Part shown: positions 8,213 through 16,499 of the stretch, piece by piece | Layout of the letters: each line of letters opens with the position of its first letter | How positions within the stretch are numbered: position 1 is the stretch's first letter | Source of the DNA: Modestobacter lapidis | GTDB taxonomy: Bacteria; Actinomycetota; Actinomycetes; Mycobacteriales; Geodermatophilaceae | Reading direction: 5' to 3' | Length of the DNA: 52,402 nt | Assembly (NCBI GenBank): GCA_019779905.1 | Contig: JABAKE010000023.1 | Coordinates: forward strand, 1-52,402 | The notes under the pieces: generated by a model | Databases searched by the model: none | What the model saw: the letters and a program-made list of their open reading frames with translations, nothing else | Told to the model about the DNA's origin: nothing | Translations under genes and position numbers: made by a program

Positions 8213-9289
8213 TCAATCACCCAGCCGCGCACCGCTGCCGACGTCGAACAGGTGCATGTGCCCGGGCCGCGGGCGCACGTGCAGCACGTCGCCCTTGCCC
8301 GGCGGGCGTCGCCCGTCGACCCGGGTGGTGAGGGTGTGCTCCTGCCCGCCCTGGGTGGTGCGACCGTAGACGTAGGCGTCGGCGCCGAGCTCCTCGACGA
8401 CGTCCACCTCGATCGGCAGGCCGTGCTCGGCGGGCTCCAGGTCCTCGGGCCGGACGCCGAGGACCACCCGGTCGCCCCCGGCCCGGCCCAGCACGTCGCG
8501 GGGCACCGGGTGGACGACGTCCCCGAACGCCACCCCGCCGTCGACGACGGGGAGCTCGAGCAGGTTCATCGCCGGCGAGCCGATGAAACCGGCCACGAAG
8601 ACGTTGCGGGGCTGGTCGTAGAGCTCGCGCGGCCGGCCGACCTGCATCAGCAGCCCGTCCCTGAGCACCGCGACCCGGTCGCCCATGGTCATCGCCTCGA
8701 CCTGGTCGTGGGTGACGTAGACGGTCGTGATCCCGAGCCGGCGCTGCAGCTGGGCGATCTGGGTGCGGGTCTGCACGCGCAGCTTGGCGTCGAGGTTGGA
8801 CAGCGGCTCGTCCATCAGGAACACCTGCGGCTGGCGGACGATGGCCCGCCCCATCGCGACCCGCTGCCGCTGCCCGCCGGACAGCGCCCGGGGTTTGCGG
8901 TCCAGGTAGGGCTCCAGGTCCAGCAACCGGGCGGCCTCCTGGACCCGGGTGCGGATGTCGCCCTTGGGCAGCCTGGCCATCCGGAGCGCGAAGCCCATGT
9001 TGTCCGCGACGGTCATGTGCGGGTACAGGGCGTAGTTCTGGAACACCATGGCGATGTCCCGGTCCTTGGCCGCCACGTCGGTGACGTCGCGGCCGCCGAT
9101 CAGGATCCGGCCGCCGTCGACGTCCTCCAGGCCGGCGAGCATCCGCAGCGAGGTGGACTTGCCGCAACCGGACGGGCCGACGAGGACGAGGAACTCGCCG
9201 TCCTCGACCTGCAGGTCCAGGGCGTCGACGGCCGGGCGTTCGGCGCCCGGGTAGCTGCGCGTCGCGCTCTCGTAGGTGACGGTCGCCAT
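8213..9289 (-). CDS. Sugar ABC transporter ATPase, MsmX/UgpC type
   Basis: This 358-residue ATPase has Walker [10 protein letters not shown], signature LSGGQRQR, Walker [13 protein letters not shown] and the H-loop [11 protein letters not shown]-terminal TOBE/OB region of about 120 residues is typical of CUT1-family sugar importers. It is the last gene of the xyl operon, 31 bp after xylB, and probably energises the two permeases encoded upstream. In many actinobacteria this ATPase is encoded elsewhere and shared between transporters, so its place in the operon is notable. The precise substrate cannot be read from the ATPase. Confidence 0.92.
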   Translation of the reverse strand: MATVTYESATRSYPGAERPAVDALDLQVEDGEFLVLVGPSGCGKSTSLRMLAGLEDVDGGRILIGGRDVTDVAAKDRDIAMVFQNYALYPHMTVADNMGFALRMARLPKGDIRTRVQEAARLLDLEPYLDRKPRALSGGQRQRVAMGRAIVRQPQVFLMDEPLSNLDAKLRVQTRTQIAQLQRRLGITTVYVTHDQVEAMTMGDRVAVLRDGLLMQVGRPRELYDQPRNVFVAGFIGSPAMNLLELPVVDGGVAFGDVVHPVPRDVLGRAGGDRVVLGVRPEDLEPAEHGLPIEVDVVEELGADAYVYGRTTQGGQEHTLTTRVDGRRPPGKGDVLHVRPRPGHMHLFDVGSGARLGD

Positions 9290-9320
9290 GGTGCTTCCTC
9301 TCGTGGGGGTGGTGCTGCCG

Positions 9321-10757
9321 TCACGTGCGGTCGGCGGTCAGCTCGCGCACCGCGGCGTACCGCTCGCGGACCTGCGGCAGCGGCTCGGCCTCGAACGTCC
9401 GGGTCTCGGTGGCCGGCCAGACCGGCGGGGTGCTCCCACCGGCCAGCACCCAGGCCGCCTGCCGGGCCGCGCCGTCGGCCACGTACTCCCCCGGCGGCGG
9501 CACGAGCACCGGGACGCCGAGCACCGCGGGCGCCAGCCGGCGGACCGCCGCCGAGCGCGCGCCACCGCCGACCAGCAGCACCCGGCGCACGGGGGTGCCG
9601 CCGGCGGCGACCGCGGCCAGCCCGTCGGCCAGGCCGCACAGCAGCCCCTCCACCGCGGCCCGGGCCAGGAACGCGGGCTCGGCGGTGGACAGCGTGAGGC
9701 CGTGCAGTGCACCGGTCGAGTACGGCCGGTCCGGCGTCCGCTCGCCCTCCAGGTAGGGCACCAGCACCAGGCCGCCGGACCCGGCCGGCGCGCTCAGCGC
9801 CAGCCGGGACAGCCCGTCGTGGTCGACGCCCAGCAGGCGGGCGGTCGCGTCCAGCACCCGGGCGGCGTTGAGCGTCACGACCAGCGGCAGGAAGTTGCCG
9901 GTGGCGTCGGCGAAGCCGGCCACGGTCCCCGACGGGTCGGCCGTCGGGGTCGTCGAGACGATGGAGACCACCCCCGAGGTGCCGATCGAGACGATCACGT
10001 CACCCGGCTCGGCCGACACCCCGAGCGCCGCGGCGGCGTTGTCGCCGGTGCCCGGGCCCAGGACGGCGCCGCCGGTGGATCGGCCGGCCTCCTCGGCCGG
10101 GCCGAGCACCCGCGGCACGAGCGCCGAGGAGCCCAGGGCCCGCTCCAGCAGGTCCATCCGGTAGGCGCCGCGCGCCGCGGACCAGTACCCCGTGCCGCTG
10201 GCGTCCCCGCGGTCGGTGACCAGCGACTCCAGGCTCTGCTTGCCACCCGCCGACCCATCCCCGCGATCCCCGGCCAGCCGCCAGGTCAGCCAGTCGTGCG
10301 GCAGGCAGACCGCTGCGGTGCGGGCCGCGTTCTCCGGCTCGTGCTCGGCCAGCCAGCGCAGCTTGGTGACCGTGAACGATGCCACCGGGACCAGCCCGAC
10401 CGCATCCGCCCAGGCCCGGCGGCCGGTGTCCCCGCCGCCGAGCTCGGCGATGAGGTCACCGGCCGCACCGGCCGACCGGGTGTCGTTCCACAGCAGGGCC
10501 GGGCGCACGACCGAGCCGGCCTCGTCGAGGCAGACCATGCCGTGCTGCTGCCCGCCGACGGCGATCGCGGCGACGTCGTCCAGCCCGCCGGCGGCCGCGA
10601 TCGCCTGCTGCAGGGCGGCGTCCCAGGCGGCCGGGTCGACCTCGGTGCCCTCGGGGTGCGTGGCCCGGCCCGCGCGGACCAGGCCACCGCTGTCGGCGTC
10701 CCGCACCACGACCTTGCACGACTGGGTCGACGAGTCGACCCCCGCCACCAGCGTCAT
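9321..10757 (-). CDS. xylB: Xylulokinase
   Basis: XylB phosphorylates D-xylulose to xylulose 5-phosphate for the pentose phosphate pathway. The 478-residue FGGY-family protein starts [16 protein letters not shown] with the ATP-binding phosphate-1 loop. It has [27 protein letters not shown] and the late LLVGGGARS adenosine motif. The gene follows xylA by 7 bp on the same strand, which supports xylulose as substrate over other FGGY sugars. Confidence 0.94.
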   Translation of the reverse strand: MTLVAGVDSSTQSCKVVVRDADSGGLVRAGRATHPEGTEVDPAAWDAALQQAIAAAGGLDDVAAIAVGGQQHGMVCLDEAGSVVRPALLWNDTRSAGAAGDLIAELGGGDTGRRAWADAVGLVPVASFTVTKLRWLAEHEPENAARTAAVCLPHDWLTWRLAGDRGDGSAGGKQSLESLVTDRGDASGTGYWSAARGAYRMDLLERALGSSALVPRVLGPAEEAGRSTGGAVLGPGTGDNAAAALGVSAEPGDVIVSIGTSGVVSIVSTTPTADPSGTVAGFADATGNFLPLVVTLNAARVLDATARLLGVDHDGLSRLALSAPAGSGGLVLVPYLEGERTPDRPYSTGALHGLTLSTAEPAFLARAAVEGLLCGLADGLAAVAAGGTPVRRVLLVGGGARSAAVRRLAPAVLGVPVLVPPPGEYVADGAARQAAWVLAGGSTPPVWPATETRTFEAEPLPQVRERYAAVRELTADRT

Positions 10758-10764
10758 CGCGGGT

Positions 10765-11952
10765 TCAGCGGGCGCCGAGCAGGTGCTCGATCATCAGCTG
10801 GTCGACCCGCGCGACGCCGGCACCGCGCTGCGCGACCGCGGCGGCGTCGAAGTCCTCCAGCGCGGTGGGGTCGGCGAGCAGGTCCTGATAGGTCTCCCCC
10901 TCCGCCAGCGTCGGGGTGCGCAGCTCGGGCACCCGGGCGGCGGCCAGCGCCTCCTGCACCTCCGGATCGGCGCGGAAGGCCGCGGCCCGCTCCTTGAGCA
11001 GCAGGTAGGTGCGCATGTTCGCCGCCGCCGAGCGCCACACGCCGTCCATGTCCTCGGTGCGGTGCGGCTTGTAGTCGAAGTGCCGCGGCCCGTCGTAGGT
11101 CCGGCCGCCCTGCGGGCCGCCGTTCTCCAGCAGGTCCACGGTGGAGAAGGCCTGGATCAGGTCGCCGTGGCCGAACACCAGGTCCTGGTCGAACTTCGGG
11201 CCGTGCTGGCCGTTGAGGTCGATGTGGAAGAGCTTGCCCAACCACAGCGCCTGGGCGATGCCGTGCGTGTAGTTCAGGTTCGCCATCTGCTCGTGGCCGA
11301 CCTCGGGGTTGATCCCGACCAGGTCGGCGTGCTGCAGCCTGGAGATGAAGGCGATGGCGTGCCCGACGGTGGGCAGGAAGATGTCGCCGCGCGGCTCGTT
11401 GGGCTTGGGCTCCAGCGCGAACCGCAGCCCGTAGCCCCGGTCGACCGAGTACTGGGCCAGGGTGTCGATCGCCTCGGCGTAGCGGTCCAGCGCGGCGATC
11501 AGGTCCTTGGCGGTGTCGACCTCGGTGCCCTCCCGGCCGCCCCACAGCACGTAGGTCTGCGCGCCCAGCTCGGCGGCGAGGTCCATGTTGCGCATGACCT
11601 TGCGCAGCGCGAACCGCCGCACCTCGCGGTCGTTGGCGGTGAGCCCGCCCTCCTTGAACACCGGGTGGGTGAACAGGTTGGTGGTCACCATCGGGACGAC
11701 CAGGCCGGTCTCCTCCAGGGCGGCCCGGAAGCGCTTGATGCGGTTCTCCCGCGCCGTGGCGTCGCTGCCGAACGGGATGACGTCGTCGTCGTGGAAGGTG
11801 ACGCCGTAGGCGCCGAGCTCGGCCAGCCGGTGCACCGACTCGACCACGTCGACGTCGGCGCGGGTGGCGTCGCCGAAGGGGTCGCGCGCCGGCCAGCCGA
11901 CCGTCCAGAGACCGAAGGTGAACTTGTCCTCGCGGTTGGGCTGCGGGGTCAT
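10765..11952 (-). CDS. xylA: Xylose isomerase, actinobacterial class
   Basis: XylA converts D-xylose to D-xylulose. The 395-residue TIM-barrel enzyme shows [17 protein letters not shown] at its N-terminus, the catalytic His in [15 protein letters not shown], the metal ligand Glu in [20 protein letters not shown] and HIDLNGQ. It resembles the well-known Streptomyces-type enzymes in length and motif order. It lies between the permease genes and xylB in one operon. Confidence 0.97.
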   Translation of the reverse strand: MTPQPNREDKFTFGLWTVGWPARDPFGDATRADVDVVESVHRLAELGAYGVTFHDDDVIPFGSDATARENRIKRFRAALEETGLVVPMVTTNLFTHPVFKEGGLTANDREVRRFALRKVMRNMDLAAELGAQTYVLWGGREGTEVDTAKDLIAALDRYAEAIDTLAQYSVDRGYGLRFALEPKPNEPRGDIFLPTVGHAIAFISRLQHADLVGINPEVGHEQMANLNYTHGIAQALWLGKLFHIDLNGQHGPKFDQDLVFGHGDLIQAFSTVDLLENGGPQGGRTYDGPRHFDYKPHRTEDMDGVWRSAAANMRTYLLLKERAAAFRADPEVQEALAAARVPELRTPTLAEGETYQDLLADPTALEDFDAAAVAQRGAGVARVDQLMIEHLLGAR

Positions 11953-12009
11953 CGGGGAGTTCCTCTCATGGGCGGGTGGTCCAGCGGATCGGGCGGGTCG
12001 GCCGGGCGG

Positions 12010-12918
12010 TCACTTGCCGAAGCCGGCGGTCAGGCCGCTCAGCAGGTAACGCCGCCCGATGAGGTACAGCACGAAGATCGGGACGACCGACAGCGTGACC
12101 GCTGCCAGCAGGCCCGGCACGTTGGTGCCGAACTGGCCTTGGAAGTCCCACAGCCCCAGAGTGAGCACCCGGGTGCTCTGGGACTGGGTGAGCACGAGGG
12201 GGAAGAGGAATCCGTTCCAGGCGTTCAGGGCGGTGAACACCGAGACGGTGGTGATCGCCGGCTTGGCCAGCGGCAGGACGAGGTGCCGCAGCACCGCCAG
12301 CGGGCCGGCGCCGTCGAGGGTCTGCGCCTCGTAGAGCTCCTTGGGCACGTCGCGCAGGCTGTTGGTCAGCACCAGCATCGCGACCGGCAGCGCGAAGGCC
12401 GCCGTCGGCAGGATGATCGCCAGCAGCGTGTCGTACAGCCGCAGCTGGGTGATCAGCAGGTACACCGGGATGATCGTGGCCTGGGCCGGGATGGCCAGAC
12501 CGATCAACATGAGCGAGAACATCCGCTGCACCAGCGGGCCGGCGTTGCGCGCCACCGCGTAGGCCGCCGGCACGGTCACCGCCAGCACGATCAGCACCGT
12601 GCCCACGGTGACGATCACGGTGTTGAGCAGGTAGGTGGTGAAGCCGCCCTGCAGCACCGTCACGTAGTTCTCGACCGTCGGGGCCGACGGGGGCTTCAGC
12701 GGGCTGGTGGACAGGTAGTCCTGCCGGGTACGGAAGCTGGCCGCCACCAGGTAGTACAACGGGACGGCGACGAGCACCAGCCATCCCGTGGCCAGCACAC
12801 CCGCCAGCCAGTTCGGCCGCTCCCGCCGGCCGCCGGCCCGGCCGCGGCGACGCGGTGGTCGGGCCACCGGCGGGCCGGCCGGGGCCGCCGGGAGGGTCGC
12901 GGTCCGGGTCACGGTCAC
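12010..12918 (-). CDS. Sugar ABC transporter permease, MalG-like (CUT1)
   Basis: From the GTG at 12918 the protein has 302 residues with six predicted membrane segments. It contains the coupling-helix EAA-like motif ELYEAQTLDGAGPLAVLRH. The N-terminal 35 residues are Arg/Pro-rich and cytoplasmic. The start overlaps the stop of the other permease as GTGA and has AGGAGG just upstream. With its partner it forms the membrane channel of the xylose or xylo-oligosaccharide importer. Confidence 0.93.
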   Translation of the reverse strand: MTVTRTATLPAAPAGPPVARPPRRRGRAGGRRERPNWLAGVLATGWLVLVAVPLYYLVAASFRTRQDYLSTSPLKPPSAPTVENYVTVLQGGFTTYLLNTVIVTVGTVLIVLAVTVPAAYAVARNAGPLVQRMFSLMLIGLAIPAQATIIPVYLLITQLRLYDTLLAIILPTAAFALPVAMLVLTNSLRDVPKELYEAQTLDGAGPLAVLRHLVLPLAKPAITTVSVFTALNAWNGFLFPLVLTQSQSTRVLTLGLWDFQGQFGTNVPGLLAAVTLSVVPIFVLYLIGRRYLLSGLTAGFGK

Positions 12919-13811
12919 ACCCCCTCCTGCTGGCTCTGCATGTCGCGGAATCCGGTCGCCCTGGTCACCACGAGCGACAACCCGGCGCCGAGGGCCAGCA
13001 GCAACACCGCGATCGCGCTGGCGTAGCCGAACTCGAAGCCGCTGAAGCCCGTGATGTACATGTACAGCGGTGCGATGCGCGTCGTCGTCCCGGGGCCGCC
13101 GCCGGTGAGGATGAGAATCGTGTCGAAGGTGGTGAACGACCCGACCAGCATGAGCACGGTCGAGGTGATGACCGTGTACTTCAGCAGCGGCAGGGTGATC
13201 GTGAAGAACTGCTTGTACCGTCCCGCGCCGTCGATGGTCGCGGCCTCGTAGAGGCTGACCGGGATGCTCCGGGCCGCGGCCTGGTACAGCAGGGTGTGGA
13301 AGGGCACGTACTGCCAGGTGATCACGAAGACCACCGTGTAGATGACGATCTCGGTGTTGCCCAGGAAGTTGAACCGGTCCAGGAACGGCAGCGACTGGGT
13401 GACGCCGAAGTTCGGGTCGAGCACCGACCGCCACAGCAGGGCGATGGCGGCGGTCGAGAGCAGCAGCGGCAGGAAGAACAGCGAGCTGAGGACGGCCCGG
13501 TTGCGCTGCCTGCCGGCCGCCCAGACCCCGATCAGCAGGGCGACCGGGGTCTGGACGGCCCAGGACAGGACCATGAGCACGAGGGTGAGCCACAGCGCGT
13601 CGCGCGCCTCGCCGTCCTGGACCAGCCGGCTCCAGTTCTCGGCCCCGGAGGGCTGCGGGAAGCCGAACCCGTCCCAGTCGGTGAAGCTGAGGTACACGAC
13701 CAGCACCATCGGCAGCACCGCGAACAGCCCGAAGAACAGCAATGCCGGTGCCGCGTACCAGGCGGAGGGGCGCTGCTGCCCCGTCCGCACGGATGACCCT
13801 CGAAAGCCCAT
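12915..13811 (-). CDS. Sugar ABC transporter permease, MalF-like (CUT1)
   Basis: This 298-residue membrane protein has about six transmembrane segments and the coupling motif SLYEAATIDGAGRYKQFF. It carries the typical VYLSFTDWDGFG N-terminal periplasmic segment. It lies 22 bp after the solute-binding protein gene and overlaps the MalG-like gene by 4 nt. The heterodimer is the rule for CUT1 importers that take oligosaccharides. Confidence 0.93.
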   Translation of the reverse strand: MGFRGSSVRTGQQRPSAWYAAPALLFFGLFAVLPMVLVVYLSFTDWDGFGFPQPSGAENWSRLVQDGEARDALWLTLVLMVLSWAVQTPVALLIGVWAAGRQRNRAVLSSLFFLPLLLSTAAIALLWRSVLDPNFGVTQSLPFLDRFNFLGNTEIVIYTVVFVITWQYVPFHTLLYQAAARSIPVSLYEAATIDGAGRYKQFFTITLPLLKYTVITSTVLMLVGSFTTFDTILILTGGGPGTTTRIAPLYMYITGFSGFEFGYASAIAVLLLALGAGLSLVVTRATGFRDMQSQQEGV

Positions 13812-13833
13812 GACCGTAGTTTCTCGGTCTTCC

Positions 13834-15141
13834 TCAGCCGGCCATGGCGTCGACGAAGCCCTGCGGGGTCTGCTCGCCGAGGAAGAACAACGACAGCTGC
13901 TCGAGCATCTCCGTGGCCTCGTCGGCCGCCAGGTCCTGGTCCCAGGACAGCTGGAAGTTCTCCGCCTCGACGGTCTGGTCGTAGATCCAGGTGCTGTAGT
14001 CGGCGTTCTCCGTCTGCTCCAGCTGGTCCCGGACCCCGGTCACCGGCGGGACGTCGCCGGCCGCGATCAGGTCGGCGATGTACTGGTCGTCGGTCAGCGC
14101 GGTCGACAGATACTCGCGGGCGGTCTCCTTGTTCGTGGAGTCGGTGGTCAGCGAGTAGAAGTTCGACACGTTTCCGACGAGGTTGGACGGGTCGCCCGCG
14201 CCGCCCTCGACGGCGGGGAACGCCGTCCAGCCCAGGTCGCCGGTGGTCACGAAGTCCGGGCTCTGACCGAGCTGGTTGGTGTACTCCCACGAGCCCATCA
14301 GGTGGAACCCGGCGTCGCCCTGGGCGAGGATCGTCGAGGCACCGCCGACGTCGTAGCCCACCGAGGCGAAGTCGCTGCCGAAGGCGCCCCGGTCGATGAG
14401 GTCCTCGAGCATGGTCATGGCCTCGAGGACCTCGGGCTGGCTCCAGCCGCCCTCCTTGCCGTCCCGGATGTTCTGGAACACCTCGGGGCCACCGACGCGG
14501 TCGAGCAGGTACTCGGCCCACATCAGCTCCGTCCACGCCTGGTTGCCGGCCAGCGCGATCGGGGTCACGCCGGCGGCCTCGAGACCGTCGACGGCAGTGA
14601 GCAGCTCGTTCCAGGTGGTGGGCACCGAGACGCCGGCGGCGTCGAGGACCTGCTCGTTGTAGAACAGCACCACCGGCTGCATGCCGCGCATCGGCAGGCC
14701 GTAGTACTGGCCGTCCAGCTGGGCACCGGCGAGGACGCTGGGCAGGAACGCGTCCTTCAGCTCGGGGTTCTCGTCGAGCAGCGGGGTCAGGTCCTCGACC
14801 TTGCCGGCGTCGACGTACTCCTTGAGGTTGCCGCCGCCCCAGTTGAAGAACAGGTCGGGGGCCTGCGGGGAGCCGATGGCCGTGCGCAGCCGCTGCTTGT
14901 ACGGGTCGTTGCCGAAGGTCGCCAGCTCGGCGTCGCCGGCCTCGGACTGCTCGTTGAAGCGCTCGATGGAGGCTTCCTCGATCGGGTTGAGGTTGGTGTC
15001 CTGCAGCGCCCACACCTGGGCCGTGTCACCGCCGCCGCCCCCCGAGCCACTGGGGCCCGAGGACCCGCACGCCACGAGGGAGCCGAGCAGGACGAGGGTG
15101 CTGGCCGAAGCGGCCACGCGGGTCAGACGCCGGGGAGTCAT
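13834..15141 (-). CDS. Extracellular solute-binding lipoprotein for xylose or xylo-oligosaccharides
   Basis: This 435-residue family 1 solute-binding protein starts with a lipoprotein signal and lipobox LVAC, with the acylated Cys at residue 25. A Gly/Ser linker follows. The ATG at 15141 is preceded by AGGAAGGTGG; the frame is open further upstream but without a better start. Motifs such as VVLFYNEQVLDAAGV and GDAGFHLMGSW are typical of this group. It heads the operon and is the likely receptor. The substrate is inferred from xylA, xylB and the GH3 enzyme. Confidence 0.92.
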   Translation of the reverse strand: MTPRRLTRVAASASTLVLLGSLVACGSSGPSGSGGGGGDTAQVWALQDTNLNPIEEASIERFNEQSEAGDAELATFGNDPYKQRLRTAIGSPQAPDLFFNWGGGNLKEYVDAGKVEDLTPLLDENPELKDAFLPSVLAGAQLDGQYYGLPMRGMQPVVLFYNEQVLDAAGVSVPTTWNELLTAVDGLEAAGVTPIALAGNQAWTELMWAEYLLDRVGGPEVFQNIRDGKEGGWSQPEVLEAMTMLEDLIDRGAFGSDFASVGYDVGGASTILAQGDAGFHLMGSWEYTNQLGQSPDFVTTGDLGWTAFPAVEGGAGDPSNLVGNVSNFYSLTTDSTNKETAREYLSTALTDDQYIADLIAAGDVPPVTGVRDQLEQTENADYSTWIYDQTVEAENFQLSWDQDLAADEATEMLEQLSLFFLGEQTPQGFVDAMAG

Positions 15142-15454
15142 CCCACCGCCACCTTCCTGTTTCGTCGACGCAAACCGAAAGTTTCGAGCAGTTGCGAGAA
15201 CGTAAGCCAGGCCACCCTGGCTGTCAACGCGCCCCTGCGGGCCGCGCATCCAGCGTGATCATCGACCCACGACGACAGCCGCCGACGGGGCGCCCGCGCC
15301 ACCGTGGACAGAAACTGGGCCGAGAAGTTTCGATAAACTGCCGCTGTTCCGGTTAGCATCGCCCCGCACGCTGCCAGCGGTTCCGGGCAGGCCCGTCCCG
15401 GGGCCCGGGACGGGGCGGACGGCCCGTACCACCCGAGGACCGGAGGATCGCCCG
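15142..15454. promoter_or_regulatory. Divergent xyl control region with two inverted-repeat operators
   Basis: This 313-bp region separates the leftward import/xyl operon from the rightward LacI and GH3 genes. CGAAAGTTTCG at 15176-15186 is a perfect inverted repeat around one base. AGTTTCGATAAACT at 15326-15339 has perfect 5-bp arms around CGAT. Both resemble LacI-family operators and lie where a local repressor would control both directions. The first is only 35 bp from the solute-binding protein start. Confidence 0.65.
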
Positions 15455-16462
15455 ATGCCGCCCCACCAGCTGGGTCGACCCACGCTCGCGAGCATCGCGG
15501 CGGCAGCCGGCGTCTCCCTGCCCACCGTGTCCAAGGTGGTCAACGGCAAGCAGGACGTCGCCCCGGCGACCCGCGCACTGGTCCAGGGGCTGCTCGAGGA
15601 GCACAACTACGTGCCCGTCGCCCGCCGGAGCAACGAGGCCCCCGAGGACCTGCTCGTCGACGTCGTCTTCACCGCCCTGGACAGCCCCTGGGCGGTGGAG
15701 ATCCTGCGCGGCGTGACCGACAGCGGCCTGGCGGTCGTGGTCTCCTCGCTGGCCAGCTCGCGGGAGCCGGACTGGGTGCAGTCGCTCATCGCCGGCGGGC
15801 GCCGCGGGGCCATCGTGGTCACCTCCCGGCTCACCGCGACCGACCAGCGCCGGCTGGGCCGCTCGCACCTGCCGGTCGTCGTCATCGACCCGGTCGACCT
15901 GCCGGGCCAGGACGTGCCCAGCGTCGGGGCCACCAACTGGGCGGGTGGCCTGTCGGCCACCGAGCACCTGGTCGAGCTGGGTCACCGGCGGATCGCCGTC
16001 ATCGGCGGGCCGGAGTCCTACCTGTGCAGCCGGGCGCGGATCGACGGCTACCGGACCGCCCTGGAGCGGGCCGGCATCCCGGTCGACCCGGACCTGGTGC
16101 GGCACGGCAACTTCCACCACGAGGGCGGCCACGACGAGGCCCGGGCGCTGCTGGCCCTGCCCGACCGGCCGACGGCGATCTTCGCCGGGAGCGACGAGCA
16201 GGCCTTCGGGGTCATCGAGGCCGCCCGGGTCGCCGGGCTGTCGGTGCCCGGCGACCTCAGCGTCGTCGGCTTCGACGACCTGCCGATGGCGCGCTGGTCC
16301 TCCCCACCGCTGACCACCGTGCGCCAGCCACTGGCCGACATGGGCCGGATGGCAGGTCGCGTGCTGCACGAGCTGATCACCGGTGGCCGGCTGGACTCCC
16401 AGCGGCTGGAGCTGTCCACCCACCTGGTGACCCGCGCCTCCACGGCTCCTCCCCCGAGCTGA
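15455..16462 (+). CDS. LacI-family transcriptional regulator of the xyl locus
   Basis: This 335-residue protein has the LacI HTH at residues 9-35 (TLASIAAAAGVSLPTVSKVVNG, positions only approximate). A hinge helix around ALVQGLLEEHNY follows, then a periplasmic-binding-like sugar domain ending in SVVGFDDLPMARWSSPPLTT. GGAGGATC precedes the ATG. It is transcribed away from the xyl operon and sits next to candidate operators. It is therefore probably a xylose- or xylobiose-responsive repressor of both transcripts. The ligand is inferred. Confidence 0.93.
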   Translation: MPPHQLGRPTLASIAAAAGVSLPTVSKVVNGKQDVAPATRALVQGLLEEHNYVPVARRSNEAPEDLLVDVVFTALDSPWAVEILRGVTDSGLAVVVSSLASSREPDWVQSLIAGGRRGAIVVTSRLTATDQRRLGRSHLPVVVIDPVDLPGQDVPSVGATNWAGGLSATEHLVELGHRRIAVIGGPESYLCSRARIDGYRTALERAGIPVDPDLVRHGNFHHEGGHDEARALLALPDRPTAIFAGSDEQAFGVIEAARVAGLSVPGDLSVVGFDDLPMARWSSPPLTTVRQPLADMGRMAGRVLHELITGGRLDSQRLELSTHLVTRASTAPPPS

Positions 16463-16499
16463 CCGCACTCCTCCGAACGACCACCCGGGAGCCCGCTTC

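Noticed and set aside
10192-13026. 944-residue open frame on the plus strand
   Set aside because: It is antisense to xylB, xylA and a permease. The translation is low-complexity and shows no domain pattern, as expected in high-GC DNA.
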